Assembly (NCBI GenBank): GCA_025738555.1
Contig: JAOVFP010000006.1
Coordinates: forward strand, 4,464,001 to 4,528,000
Reading direction: 5' to 3'
Source: Cyathus striatus
Lineage: Eukaryota; Basidiomycota; Agaricomycetes; Agaricales; Nidulariaceae
DNA length: 64,000 nucleotides
Under the pieces are notes generated by a model that worked only from the letters and a program-made list of their open reading frames with translations, searched no databases and had not been told where the DNA came from. The translations under genes and the position numbers were made by a program. Positions 23,938 through 36,660 of the stretch are shown piece by piece (position 1 is the first letter of the stretch; every line of letters begins with the position of its first letter).

Positions 23938-26900
23938 TCAAGCTGGAAGTAGGCCTAAGACTTGCCTAAACTTTTCATGCTTTGGTTTAGCTAGAGCCTT
24001 AGTAAAGATATCAGCCATCATTTTATCAGTAGGGCAATAGATCAATTCAATAATAGAATTTTCGACTTTTTCCCTTACAAAATGGTTCTGAACATCAAAG
24101 TGTTTGGATTGTGCATGAAATTGAGGATCTTGAGTGAGTGCAATCATGGATTGATTGTCACAATACAACATTGTTGGCTTGACTTGTTGATGGTATAAAT
24201 CTTGAAATAAATTTCTGAGCCAAATGATTTGACATGTTGCATGTGCAATAGTGCTATATTCGGCTTTGGTTGAAGATAGCACAATGGCAGTTTGCTTCTT
24301 GGAACTCCAAGCAACTGCTGCACCACTCAGCATAATGGCATACCTGGAAATGGACTTACAGTTATCAATATCTGATATGTAGTTGGCATCAGAGTACACA
24401 GTAAATGAAATGTTTTGTTCTGCACTTGGATCAGTGCAATAAGTGATGACATAATCACATGTTCCTGTAAGATACCAAAGAATGCACTTAAGTGCTGTCC
24501 AATGTGTCAGCTCTGGTCTCGCATTATACTTGCTCAGCTTCATCACCACAAACACTACATCTGGTCTTGTATTCACTGCAGCATACATCAAGCTTCCAAT
24601 GGCTTCCATGTAGCCTCGAATAAGTCATCTGTCAGTGGAATTGGTGGAATTGGGGTTGTCTGAGTCATTCTCTGGATTTAGGTGAGTAGCAGACTCTTTT
24701 GACAAGATCACATTAGGATCTAATGGTGTTGCAACAGGATTTGCTTTATCTATACCATACTTCTTTAGGACTCTGTTTATATAGCTATTCTGGTCAATAA
24801 AAATCAATTTACTTGCTCTGTCTTGAGAGATTTCCTGTCCTAGAAGGGGTTTGGGCTTTCCCAACTCTTTTGTTTCAAACACATCCTTTAGGTGAGTTTT
24901 TACTTCTTTCATTTTGCTAACTTCATCTGTTAGTAAGAATATATCATCTACCCATACTGCAAGTATCACAAGTCATCCTTCAGTCATGTGTGTATATACA
25001 CAATGGTCTGCTTCTGAATGCTGAAGTCTGATTTCCATCAAGGTTTTATTCAATTTTTGATTCCATTCACATCCTGATTGCTTCAAGCCGTAAAGGGTCT
25101 TCAAAAGTCGACATACACATCCTGAACCATCATCAAATCCATCTGGTTGTGTCATATATATCTCTTCCTGTAAATCTCCATTCAGGTATGCACCCTTAAC
25201 ATCTAACTGTTCTATTTCCATGTCTCTAATTGCTCCAATTGCTAGCAACAATCTCAGAGAATCTAAATGAACTACTGGGGCAAATATTTCAGTGTAGTCC
25301 ATGCCTGGGACTTGGGAATAGCCTTTGGCAATGAGCCTGGCTTTATATCTCCCATCTTCCTTCTTGGTGAACACCCATCTGCATCCAACAGCTTTCCTTC
25401 CTGCTGGTAAGTCCTCTAGCCTCCAGGTTCCCTTCTGCACTAATGTATTGTATTCTTCATTTATAGCTTGCTCCCACTTCTCTGCTTCAAGTGAGGACCT
25501 TGCCTCTACAATAATATGAGGTATTTCATCCATTTCAACTTGCTCTGACAATAGATAACACATCTCATTGTCTCCTAAGAAATTGGATTGTTCCTCCTTA
25601 TTTGTGTCATTATTGGTTGGTCTATTGGTTCATGGGGCTGCTAGCAAATGTGCATTCAGATTGTCAAGCTTCCTATAATTATGGTCAATGGTTGTCCTTG
25701 AAGATTGATGTGGTGGAATAGGATTTAAGTCTGGTAAGTTATCTTTTGCTTCTGGACTCTGTTCTACAGGTACTGACTTTGATTCTTCAGGTGTAGCTGG
25801 AATAGTAGCTCCATGGTACTCTGGCTTCGCACCAGGTATGTCTACCTTCAACTCAGGCTTATTTTCCGATTTAGATAATTTAGGAGACTGTGGATTGATG
25901 TTTCCACTATTCTCCCCCTTGAGCCTCAGTCTAAGTGTACTGGGCTGCTCAATGGCATTATTTTCGACTTCTGCCCCAGAAAATACAAAGTTTCACAATA
26001 CTTTCACTTTCCTGGTCTCCAAATCATAATATCTAACAGCTCCAGGTCAATCTTCAAATCCTACAAAGGTATGTCCCATTGATTTTGGTGCTAGCTTTGA
26101 TTGCTTAACACCTTGGTGTAGTATCCATACACTGCACCCAAATTCCCTAAAATGTGAAACATCCAGCTTCCTTTTATTCCAAGCTTCCTCAGGTGTCTTT
26201 CCTTCAAGTGCTCATGTTGGTGCCTGGTTCCATAAATATGCAGCGTGTCAAACTGCTTCGGCCCAAAGTGGTGTTGGTAAGTCCTTCTCGATAAGCATTG
26301 CTCTCACTAACTCAATTGGAGTGCGATTAAAATGTTCAGCTACTCCATTCTGTGATGGTGAGTAGGGGGCTGTGGTTTACAGCTCAATTCCTTTCATGCT
26401 GCACCACTGTGTTACCTTCTTATTGATATACTTGCCTCCATTATTGACTCTGAGGGTCTTCAGGCAGTGCTCAAACTTGTTCTCAATGTAAGTAAGGTAT
26501 TCTATTAATTTATCACAAGCTTCTGACTTTTTCTTCATGAATAGCACTGTGCATCATCATGTTGCATCATCCATGAATGATATATAATATACTGAACCTC
26601 CAACTGACTGGACATGAGCTGGTCCCCATACATCACTGTGAGTGAGTTCTCCCAGAGTCTCAGAATGATTTTCAGCTTCCTTAGGGTATTTCTGTTGACT
26701 TTGTTTTGCCTGTATGCAAGACTTGCACTGAATAAATGGTGGGCTGTTCGGATCAATTGTAAGTCCATTAACTAATCCTTTCCTAATGAGTTTCTCAAGT
26801 CCTGTAATCCCTAGATGCCCATACTTCTTGTGAAGTGAATTCCAAGTGTCTACAGGTGCTATGGCAGTGTTAGCTTGCTCACTGGCATCCTGGACCTTCG

Positions 26901-28303
26901 CTTTTGCATTCATGATATATAAATTTTGTCCTGTAAGTGTTCCTGTGGCTAAAATGCAATTAGACTGGTCAATAAATCTTATTTTACCTTGTCCTAGAAC
27001 ACTTCCAAACCCTGCTCTATCAAGTCTACCAACTGAAATCAGGTTATTGTTCACATTTGGTGCATATAATACATTCTGTAAATGGTTAGTAAACTTGACA
27101 CTCTAACTCAACAGTTCCCCTCCCTAGGGCTTTAATAGATAAATTTCTGATCCCCTTGATGGATTTCAACATCAATGGCTCAAACATTATGAAGACATTT
27201 CGGTCATTGGAAATATGCAAAGTAGTGCCAGAATCTGCGAGCCATTTGTCCCTAGAAATTTGACTGAAGAATTGTCCATCATTAAAGTAAGTTCTGCCCT
27301 CTAAACTTGAAATATCATCAGAATTGTACTCACTGTAATTATATGCTGCATCCTTTAGGTCTGTATTCACTCCCAACAATTCAGCCTGGTTGGCATGGTC
27401 ACTACCACTGCCTTTCCGCTTTTTTCAACATGGCCCTTTACCTTTGGATCCACCACCTTTCAACCAACACTCATCCTGAGTATGTCCTGTTTTGTGGCAA
27501 TTGTAACATTCGATTTTTGACTTGTCCTGCGGCTTTGATTTTGACATTCAAGCCTACATTGCAATATCATTTGCATTCTCACCAAGCTTCTCCTTCCTCC
27601 GGCAGTCTTCCTCAAGAATTAGAGAAATAAGCTCAAAAGAAGTTAAAGACCATAACTTCTCTTTCATGGTACTGTCCTCTGTCAATTTATCATCTGACTT
27701 TGACTTACTCACAGAAGTATTAGCTCCTAAATATGCTGTAGTGAACTGATCCCAAGATTCTGGAAGTGAAGAGATTAAAATTGTGATAAATTCATCATCC
27801 TCAATTAAGCTACCAGGTAAGTGCAACTCTTCCTGAATTCTTCTCAGCTCTGTAATATGTGTACTAATATCCATTCCTTCTTCAGCTACAGTGTGATACA
27901 AATGTCTATGTGCCAAGATTATGCCCATCTTACCTCGTTGCTCCTTTACTGTCTTCAACTGGGCCCACATTTTCCCAGTGGTCTTGGCTCCTGCGATGTG
28001 TATCATCTGTGAGTCACTCAAGGTAAGCTCTATATGAGTTTGTGCTTGTGCATTGCTGTCTATCCATGTCTCTAACTCTTTCTCATTGTTCTTTTTTACC
28101 TTCTCAGTTGCTTCATCTGATGAGCTTTCCTTTGAGGATTTCACTGTTGGCTTGCTTAAGGTACCTTCAGCATATTTCAAGAGATTTCAGTTACACAAAA
28201 TGCTCATAATACAGCACTTCCATGGTAACCAATTATTTTCTCGAAGAAGCTCAATGCAGTAAAGGCTTGATGGAGTGGAGTCAGATGACATGGAGTTCAA
28301 CAT
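23938..28303 (-). pseudogene. copia gag-pol, broken by many stops
   Basis: A start-like ATG is at 28303 (product begins MLNSMSSDS). Gag core: ELTLSDSQMIHIAGA...MWAQLK, then the CCHC knuckle CYNCHKTGHTQDEC near 27510-27470. A protease-like WLADSGTTLHIS is at about 27235. Pre-integrase and integrase show HKKYGHLGITGLEKL, CKSCIQAK, HSDVWGPA (first catalytic Asp) and FMDDAT, then APYSPSQNGVAEH-like sequence. Reverse transcriptase has QLDVKGAYLNGDLQEEIYM, LYGLKQSGCEWNQKL and AVWVDDIFLL. RNase H has VYSDANY, SSTKAEY and LYCDNQSMI. Most stops are TGA where the family has Arg (for example after FMDDAT, in AEAV/HAAYLWN, in KVL/NFVF and before LVILAVWVDD), plus a few TAG/TGA in the gag-knuckle linker. 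It cannot make a functional polyprotein. Confidence 0.88.
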
Positions 28304-28389
28304 TTTGACTTAGTAGTGCTCAGGAAGTACAGGGGGTAAAAGTATGTATTCTAGTCTTTAGTTACTGTAGGGTGGGGCCCATAACCTAT

Positions 28390-28624
28390 TGTGATAGTAT
28401 CTAAATAAATAGTACTTACCAAGGTGCACAGGTAACAGTGACTTATATCACACAATATTTGGAGTGGGGAAATGGGGGATGGATTCACACTTAATGTACA
28501 TACAGGAATTTCATTGTAATTTTATACTAGTAAATATATCTACAATGTTCTCACTCTTGGTGAACTTGGTGTTCTCAAATGTCATTGGACATTCATGCCA
28601 CTTCTGGCTTGCATCAGCACAACA
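28390..28624 (-). repeat. 5' LTR of the copia element
   Basis: It starts TGTTGTGCTG and ends CTATCACA on the minus strand. The next bases, ATAGGTTATGGGCCC (28389-28375), are in the position of the primer-binding site. Confidence 0.8.
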
Positions 28625-28836
28625 ATAATGTTCTCTTCCCCTACACCACTTCTTCTCTTAGACTTCATCTACCCTTTTGTTTTCATTTACTGATTCACAA
28701 TTACCTCCTACTTTCCTTTTACCTACCCCTTTGCCTTTTTTCTTTCTCACACATAAACTAGCATATTTGTTTGTGAGGATTGAGCAAAAGTGAGCAGTAT
28801 GTCAGTGAGCACATTAACAAATAGAGAAAAAAAATG

Positions 28837-28970
28837 TACTCCCTGAGCCTCCTTAAAGGCCCACTACCAACATCATCCCCTGCCTCCTTCACTTCCAACC
28901 TCACACTGAGCAGATTAACCCCACAGCACTCCATGATGTGCAGTGAGGTCAGACAATCCATGGCATCCTC
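28837..28970 (-). pseudogene. Decayed relic of exon 4 of the MLKL-like/kinase gene
   Basis: The minus-strand frame contains LLSVRLEVKEAGDDV and then GPLRRLREY, matching LLSVRLEVKEAGDVV and GPLQRLEE in exon 4 of the intact gene. At the DNA level GCCTCCTTCACTTCCAACCT is identical in both. The exon borders and neighbouring exons are gone. The relic sits between the copia element and NLR-A. Confidence 0.75.
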
Positions 28971-29300
28971 TCCCTCTGAGAGCATCCTATCATGCCCCCT
29001 GCTGAAATCATGAATACCATTCCCTCCAAACACCTCTGGAATGGCAACTGTGATATCACTGTACTTATATATGTCTTTGATGAGGTTGGTACCATATCAT
29101 TTACAGTGATTGTAGTAAATGAGTGATGCATGAGTGCAGCAATTACTGTTGAATCTGTATCACAGAAATTTCATTATCTACTAAAATACTTGACTTTTAT
29201 GTCTATCTAAGCAGGTCCTGTTCTTTATTGTTTAACAAAGTTGAACTCTTCAATTGAAAATTTCCCCACACTCTTTAACTTCTTTTTCACCTGCTTCTAA

Positions 29301-32254
29301 TTAATCATTAGCTACTTTTCTGTCACATACATAAAATAAAATGGAGATATTACCACATTGACAGAACTCTGATAATTGAAGTCTGCAATGTTTACAGCAT
29401 GCTTCCAAGACTGGATTAGCAGCTTTCATTGCAACTGGCATGGATTTATTGTACTTTGCTATAATTCTATTTGTTAAATTTTTTGTTCCATGTATTTTGC
29501 CATTTTTATATGAAATAGAAAGACTGGACACATTCCAGAGTGTATCAGGGTGATGGTTTCCAAGAACTCTTTTCTCCAAATTCAAAACTTCAATCCACAG
29601 CTGTTCTGCATCTCTATATTTACCAAGATTTTTATATGAAGATGCAAGATTGCACATGCTCCGGAATGTATCAGGATGCCCATTTCCAAGAATTCTCTTC
29701 CGCAAATTCAAAACTTCAATTCTCAGTTGTAATGCCTCTCTATGTTTACCTAGATGTGTGTATGAAGTTGCAAGGTTGGACATGCTCCGAAGTGTATCAG
29801 GATGCTTATTTCCAAGAATTCTCTTCCTCAAATTCAAATCTTCAAATCTCAGCTGTTCTGCATCTTCATGTTTACCAAGATTTTCATATGATACAGCAAG
29901 ATTAGCCATGCTTCTGAGTGTATCAGAATGCTCATTTCCAAGAACTCTCTTCCTCAAGTTTAAAACTTCAATTCCCAGTTGTTCTGCATCTGAATGTCTA
30001 CCTAGACTGCTCCATGTAGTTGCAAGATTTGACATGCTCCAAAGTGTATCAGGATGTTCACTACCAAGAATTCTCTTCTGCAGATTCAAAACTTTAATTT
30101 CTAGTTGTTCTCCATCTGCATGTTTACCTAGATGTGAATATGATACTGCAAGACTTCCCATGCTCCAGAGTGTGGCAGGGTGCTCATTTCCAAGAATTCT
30201 CTTCCTTAAATCTAAAACTTCAACTTCCAGTTGTTCAGCATCAATATATTTACCTAGATTTTTCAATGACATTGCAAGACTAGCCATGCTCCAGAGTGTA
30301 TCAGGATGCTCATTTCCAAGTATCCTCTTCTGCAATTCTAAAACTTCAATTTTCAGCTGTGTTGCTTCTGTATGTTTACCTAGGTCTTTATAAAATAATG
30401 CAAGATTGGCCATACTCTGGAGTGTATTTTGATTCTGGTCCCCAGCCATTCTTCTCCACATATTCAAAATTTTATTCTCTAGATGCAGAGCATCCATTGT
30501 TTTACCTTGATTCCAATATATACTTGCTATGCATTGAAGTTGATAAAGTACCTGCTCAATATTTGGAAAAATAAGTTCATAAACATGTTCTGCATTCATA
30601 TACATATTTTCAAAGGAAATTAAACTATTATCAAAGGATGCATGAAACCCCACATGTTTTCCCATATATGTTTGTGCAATTCTTAATCTATACTCTTCTT
30701 CCATGTTGTATTTATAATTTTTTTGCAATGTATCAGCTAAAATGTTGAAAATATCATTGTAGTACATTGATTTAATTACATCATCATTATGAGCTATATT
30801 TTGCCAGACATGTGGCAGGAGATGGTTTTCATATATATTATCTGCTGTTTCATTTTCACTTGAAATAGAGCTTATTAAAATTGATCTAGCAGTGAGAATC
30901 CATAGTTGCTTTTCATGTACTGATAATTGATCTTGACAATATGTCTGTATCAGTGGATGTAAGCTATATAATGATTTTGTAGTAGTTTTTCTTATTAATG
31001 AGAAAGACATGAGCAATTCAATGCTTTCTCTAAAGATCCAGTCATCCCAGTCTCCAAATTCATCTACATTCAGAGTTATAGCATTCATTGAAGGTAGATA
31101 TGATGGTATACCTTCATAGTAGTAAAGATCTTTATTTATTGGAAAATATTTTGCAGCTCTTTCAAATATTGATTTAGATATCTTTTCATAGTGAAAAAAT
31201 GCACAGATATTTATAAGAATCATAGCATATTTTGCTATAGCCTTATTGCCACCATTTTTATTGTCATTTGACATTTCCAATATCTTCTGAAATGATATTT
31301 CCCAGGTTTTATATACTGTTCTATTGTATCCTGATATACCCTTAAACTTTTCATGATCCAGAATCTTGGGTCTGTATCTGTCATAGATATTTATAAAATC
31401 TCCAAATTCACAATGAACTTGAGTGATATAAGCTCCAGCAATATCAATAGCTAATGGTAGATAATGCAATTTTTGAACTATAGTTTTTGCTTCCTCCAAA
31501 TTGTCATCAGAATTCTTATTGATTCCACTTGTATTAAAGAGTAGATCAATTGCTGTTTCTTCACTCATGTCAGATACTTCCATTGAGTTCTTATGTGTTG
31601 TAATTCTTCTTAGAGCAGGATTTCTGCTTGTAATCAAAATATTCCCTTTATTACCAGAGGGAAGAAACTTCTCCACCAGTTCAGGACTGCCATCAGCATT
31701 GTCAAAGTTGAGAAGCCATTGAACTTCAAGGCCAGAAATCCAATTAAGTACTACAGTGGCAGAGAATGAAGTTGCAGAGATTTCTTTAGAAGATGTCTTA
31801 TATATTTCTTCAAGACTTTGAATAATTGTATCCTCAGAAGTTGTATCAATCCAGAATGTGTAGGCATATCTATTGTAGATTATTAATTATATAAAAGCAA
31901 ATAATAAAAACACTGACTGCCCAGCTCTTTCATCATTAAATTTCAAACAGATCTGAGTCTTCCCAATGCCACCCATTCCATGAAGAAGGAATATCTTTCT
32001 TTCAGTTATATTTGCTTGTCCAAAATGCTCATGAAGTCTCTTTAGGTACATCTCTTGACCAATAAAATTTTGAGAAGTGCAAGGTGCACTGGCTCGAAGC
32101 AGAGAAAGAGGCTCATCCTTTGGCTGATGGTAAATATTCTGTAAATTGAGTTAATAAGAGACTTTACAGTGTCATTCAATGGCTATTTAATTACCTGTGT
32201 ATTAATCATTTGTAGATGGTTAATTGTAAAGTTGTGAGCATTTGAAAACGACAT
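29301..32254 (-). CDS. NLR-A: NB-ARC/TPR NLR-like protein (949 aa)
   Basis: Three exons: 32254-32195, 32138-31918 and 31869-29301. The introns are 56 and 48 bp, and exon 2 is 221 bp exactly as in NLR-B. The start (MSFSNAHNFTINH) is chosen because exon 1 and the promoter are conserved between the paralogues. The NB-ARC part shows the P-loop GMGGIGKT, FDNADG as Walker B, GNILITSRNP (RNBS-B-like) and LPLAIDIAGAYI (GLPL-like), with LYSLHPLIQ near the end of the nucleotide-binding module. About seven full 42-residue kinesin-light-chain-type TPRs follow from about residue 540 to 875 (LGNEHPDTLWSM, LGKH.EAEQL). The family acts as cytoplasmic STAND ATPase sensors that oligomerise on ligand binding; fungal members often control incompatibility or cell death. 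The tail after the TPRs is unlike NLR-B and Cys-rich (ACCKHCRLQLSEFCQCG). There is no recognisable N-terminal effector domain. The second intron has an unusual GTCAGT donor. The frame is intact. Confidence 0.9.
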
Positions 32255-32339
32255 GTTGTTAGGTGTTTAGACAAGTATATCTTGCTGTTGACGGGTGCCT
32301 GTTCAAATCGATGGGCAAAAAAGTATTATTACATACGTC

Positions 32340-32392
32340 AAACGTGCAGATCTTATACTGTTCAACGTACAACGTCCGCATGTCTGTCAATC
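32340..32392 (-). promoter_or_regulatory. Conserved promoter block of NLR-A
   Basis: The minus-strand sequence ACATGCGGAC...CGTTGAACAGTATAAGA is shared with the NLR-B upstream region, where the spacing is almost the same. TATAAG (complement at 32351-32356) lies about 100 bp before the ATG and is a plausible TATA element. Conservation between otherwise diverged flanks argues for function. Confidence 0.5.
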
Positions 32393-32689
32393 GATGCTAG
32401 ATTTTTTATGCATAACGATTACTTGACAAGTACAGCCTTCCCTATTATTTTACACCTTCCTTGAATGTGTTTTACTTCCTGCATGTGTATTGCTGTGCCT
32501 ATCTGTCAGCACGAGGTGTCAAACGAGGACTTGAGCATTGGCGAGGGGAGGAGATATTTTTGGGATGGCGTCCGATGACCTTCCGACGCTCTTATCTCTT
32601 CGACATGGAAGGGGAAAATGCCGTAGACATTTACAGTACAGCGAATAAAAACAGTAAAGCTGTTCTAATTTTGGTGCCTGGATCGCCAT

Positions 32690-33600
32690 GCTAGTATACT
32701 CTAATCTCTCCTTATCGCCTTCACCATGCGAATTTTGCATCAACATTGACGACGAGTGATTCGACGTTCTTCTTCGATCACAAATGAATGATGCGTAGGC
32801 TCTACGCTCACAGCACCAACCACTATGGTTATGTTGTTAGTACAATTTGTCACCCCGACACCTTGTTTTCAGGAATGAGCTCGAAACGAAATACGAACCA
32901 GCGCAGTCCAACAGGCCGTTCCAGTATAACGACATTAATCAGCTCGACGACCGTCCCCGCCAAGCTCATAATGCTCCTTCACTCAAACTCATCGTTCTTT
33001 AAGGCACTTTATACACCAAAGAATAATTGTTTTTGGCGTGTGCTTAGTGAAATTGGGAGGGTGAAGTCAGAAGTCATGGAGGGACTGATGTGCGTACCGT
33101 ATCGTTTATTGAGTTAATTATGTTGTGTGTTCATCAGAGGAATAGGTGAATCATGGTAGTATCTGCATGAATACTGGGAAACGATGAGAGGCTACTAGTA
33201 CAAGAGTATGGAGGTTCTTCACAATCTTCACCTTGTAACGTTTTAGTGGATAAGTACAGGAATGAGCTGCTGTAAGCTATGGAACACAAAGAGACGACCT
33301 GGCACTCCCGCACGCACACATTACACCTCCTTGCCAGTCCCTGTTATGTACACCGGACGAATATCTCATCCAGACACCCTACAATTTTTCGTAAACATAA
33401 ATCAACGATATTGCCGCGTCACCATCGTATTAACCACCACATTCTACACATTAGAATCACTAAATAGCCACCTGACACGAGGCAGGGAACAATGCAGTGT
33501 CCGCATACGACCGAGGAAGAAGTCATTCCCTATCCTCGTCTACACCGAGATGATCGGATAACTTCCCAAAATTCTTTTGTGTACCACATCTACTTGGTAT
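32690..33600. other. Upstream block homologous to the NLR-B upstream block (inverted)
   Basis: It shares landmarks with the reverse complement of 59950-59000 (CGAGTGATTCG...GATCACAAATGA...CTCTACGCT, and CATCC.ACA..CTACAA.T.TTCG...CGATATTG) and with the relic at 9.0-9.7 kb. An open frame at 33262-33561 reads RISHPDTLQFFVNINQRYC, which resembles VADPNILQLFAQVNARY on the other arm at about 59100-59040 (minus). It may be a remnant of a real gene; the function is not recognised. Confidence 0.5.
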
Positions 33601-36600
33601 GCATACATTTCATTCCATTGATGAACCATGCCACCAACAAAGTCAAACAAGGACAAGACACGTCAATTCTACCGCACAGAGGTTACTTCAGTACCTGTTC
33701 TAGTCTCAGACTCGACTATAGGAGGGTATAACCAGAAATATAAAATAAGCAGACGATTTAATTATAAGATGGCTCTCAGGCTCAAGTCTTCGGACTCGGA
33801 AAGACGTGATCTATTGAGTGCATTGCGACCATGTTCGGAACTATATCACACCCAAGCGTCGATAAATGCAAACGAGCACCCTCCCGAATCGCTCAACCAC
33901 ACGAAAGGTACTCCTACAGTAATGATTGTTCTACACGCTATCAAGGTCCTGTATATGTTCATCACGTTTGGGGTTACGGAAGAAATGCTGTCGAACTCAC
34001 AGTTGGTATGTCGTTACCACCAGTCGATAGAGCGACTATTTCTGTTAACACGAATGCATGGTCTACCTCACGTAAATCACCTCTTGTTGTGAGTCTGTAA
34101 ATGCAAAGGTTAAATCTATTTAAGCTTGACAAGAGTTGCCTCTTACACGCTAATAACTGAAATGACGTATACTTAAATCATATCAAAATCCCTCTTAACT
34201 CATAATTTCACAAGGAGAGCTCTTACGATGGGTATTAGCAATTAACGGTATTATACTTTTATACTTGTCAGATAATGGAATTAAGACATAACTAAAAGAC
34301 AATACGCACTAGTAGAATGTTCCTGAGAGATAATAAAACTAGCTCCAATCAGATTGAACCGGACTTAAAGAAGTACGTATGTGGCTTACCATGAACACAG
34401 AAAGAAGCGCACAAGCACTAATTTGACATGTAATGAGATAATCGGTAGAGTTATCGCTAAGACTTACCTCGTTGCTGCTGCTCGATTTATGGCATAAACG
34501 AGGAACTTATTAAAGAGAGAATGAGGCCGACTGATGAAAATAAGTATCAAAGCTTGAAGGGCGGGAACTTGAACAATGTTACGTACGAATTGATACCAGA
34601 AATATTGCTTTGAAATATAAATGAAAAAGAGAATGTAATAGCAATATCACAAGCTGTGGTAGTGACCCCTTGAACAATCATAGCTTGCTATTCAGGTGCC
34701 ATGAATAAGTAGGGGGGATATCAAGTTGACATATAATCGTTAATTGACGCACATACATGGCATCACGCATCCGACATAACCCAGTATACGTCTTTGCTTC
34801 TTTCCTACATCATGGCTACGATTACTGAGTCATCCACAGTCATCAAAAGTAACTTACATAAATATTATTTGTGCTATATAGTAGGCAGTTAGTCCGATAT
34901 AGAGTCAGCAAGCCAATGATGAAATGTACCTATCCCGGTTGCTGTTCCCAACCATTGAATATTCGCACATTGAAACGATTCCAGAGAATCAACGACTTAC
35001 ACACTTGGACTAACGAAAGCGCTACAACCGGGTATGTAAGAAGCCGATATTTTTTCGACAGGTGACCAGCAACTAACGCCCAGAGTGAATGGTAGCGGAA
35101 AAAGTATAGATAAGCTGGCACATACGAATCCAAATACGAGTTACATAGAACCTTTTCACCAGATGACGTTAGTAAGGTGCCAAAATTAACCCTGGACAAC
35201 CCACATTTGGGCCACGAAGGCGGTTATATACTTGAGCTGTGTTATCTTAAGACAGAAACGAGGAATGCTAAACTTACAATGCCTACGTATTTTCCCTACA
35301 TTCGGATGATTTATATACGATCAGCAAGTAGCATAAGCGTAGTGTACGTACCAAGGCAGCTCTATTGAAAAATATACTGTTATTGATGGTTATGAGATTT
35401 ATAACAGAATAAGGACACACCGTGTAATTCTATTGAGTAATTCTCTTTGACCAAAATTAAGGACAAAGAAGTCATACATCTGGAGACCGGTGCACACAAT
35501 TTCAAGGGTGGATAATCCCCTTGAAGTCAACAAGATACAGTTAACAACAGTTAATAAATGTTAGTTGAACGCATACACGAGTAAAATAACTACTCCTTTT
35601 ACTAGACTTTTATCGTTCTTTGAGTGTTGTTTAAAGTATTGTAATGCCATGGTCTGAAATTGACTGGCATGTTAGGACCGGTTGTGCAATTCTTAAAAGC
35701 ACTCGTACCATCGCGGCTCCATAAACGCTTGGGAAAGTCAAACAATTTATCTTAAATATGAGACGATATGATACATACATTGAATTTATCATTGAAGCCG
35801 TTAACTGGGTTCCATACATGCCCGAGAACGTTATATCCAACTTCGTAGAGTGCTGCACGGATAACACCGGGAACTGTCTTGGAATCATAATGGCTTGGAC
35901 GTGAGGCTGGGTGGTCGGGGGTTGAACGTTAGATCATGCGCCTGGAAGCCTTATATATAAGGATATTGTCAAATATTATGACAGAGAAAAATCGCAAACG
36001 TCTCTTGCCCTTTTCCACTAGGTGATGAATTGATGATTTAGCAGCAGATTGAATTTGACGCCACCGCCTCCGCACTATTTCCAATGTTCCGTCGGTATAA
36101 TTTGTGTGACTATTGCTTCAAAGCTCAGGTACGCCGGCAAATTCAATTACGGTGCAGTAATGGAGTGCGGTACATAGCACTCAATGATATTGACTCCACT
36201 GAACCAACTCAGTATACGCTACGAGGAAATACTTAGTCGGAGACACCTACTAAGGTATAGTTTGTTCTTACCGGCCAGTAACTCTGAATGCATTATCGAG
36301 AGAGGATTGCACAAACCTGGAATCTTGAAATGCACCTCTTCCGGTCATTTCCAAAGTAGGTGAAACAGGTCAGTCAACTTCCCTAACCATGTAAAAGTAA
36401 AAGATGTCCCTTAATTTCATTTTGTGTAGGTTGCTACCGTTACTATCATATATCACCAGGCATGACAATGTATTCATTAGTAGTGCCTCCGGGACAAGGA
36501 CGCAGTCGACCGACCGAGTTCACAGAAAAGGATGACAAAACAATAAATGTATTTATCCGGTCCGTCGTGCGTGTACAGGTTGCGAGCTACGTGAAACAAA

Positions 36601-36655
36601 TTGTCCGAGTATTATAATGATTTAATATTTTAAAAGTCCTTGAAGCTGGTATGCT
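33601..36655. other. Intergenic region without recognisable genes
   Basis: Sequence complexity and CpG content look normal. The longest frames (such as 33628-34092, plus) have no known motif and no support from the duplicated arm. I see no RNA gene or ordered repeat. Confidence 0.4.
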
Positions 36656-36660
36656 AGAGA

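Larger units (their letters stand above)
23662..28624 (-). mobile_element. Ty1/copia LTR retrotransposon, full length but inactivated
   Basis: On the minus strand the order is 5' LTR (28624-28390), a putative primer-binding site, gag with CCHC knuckle, integrase, reverse transcriptase, RNase H, a polypurine tract (TTGAGGGGGAG) and 3' LTR (23930-23662). The LTRs are clearly homologous but diverged, so the insertion is not recent. I could not find an identical 5-bp target duplication. The coding region is full of TGA/TAG stops. Confidence 0.9.

Noticed and set aside
29540..30574. Plus-strand frames of up to 247 codons opposite NLR-A
   Set aside because: Antisense shadows of the TPR repeats; the minus-strand frame has clear NB-ARC/TPR motifs.
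33628..34092. 154-codon plus-strand frame
   Set aside because: No motif, not conserved in the homologous block near NLR-B, length within chance expectation.
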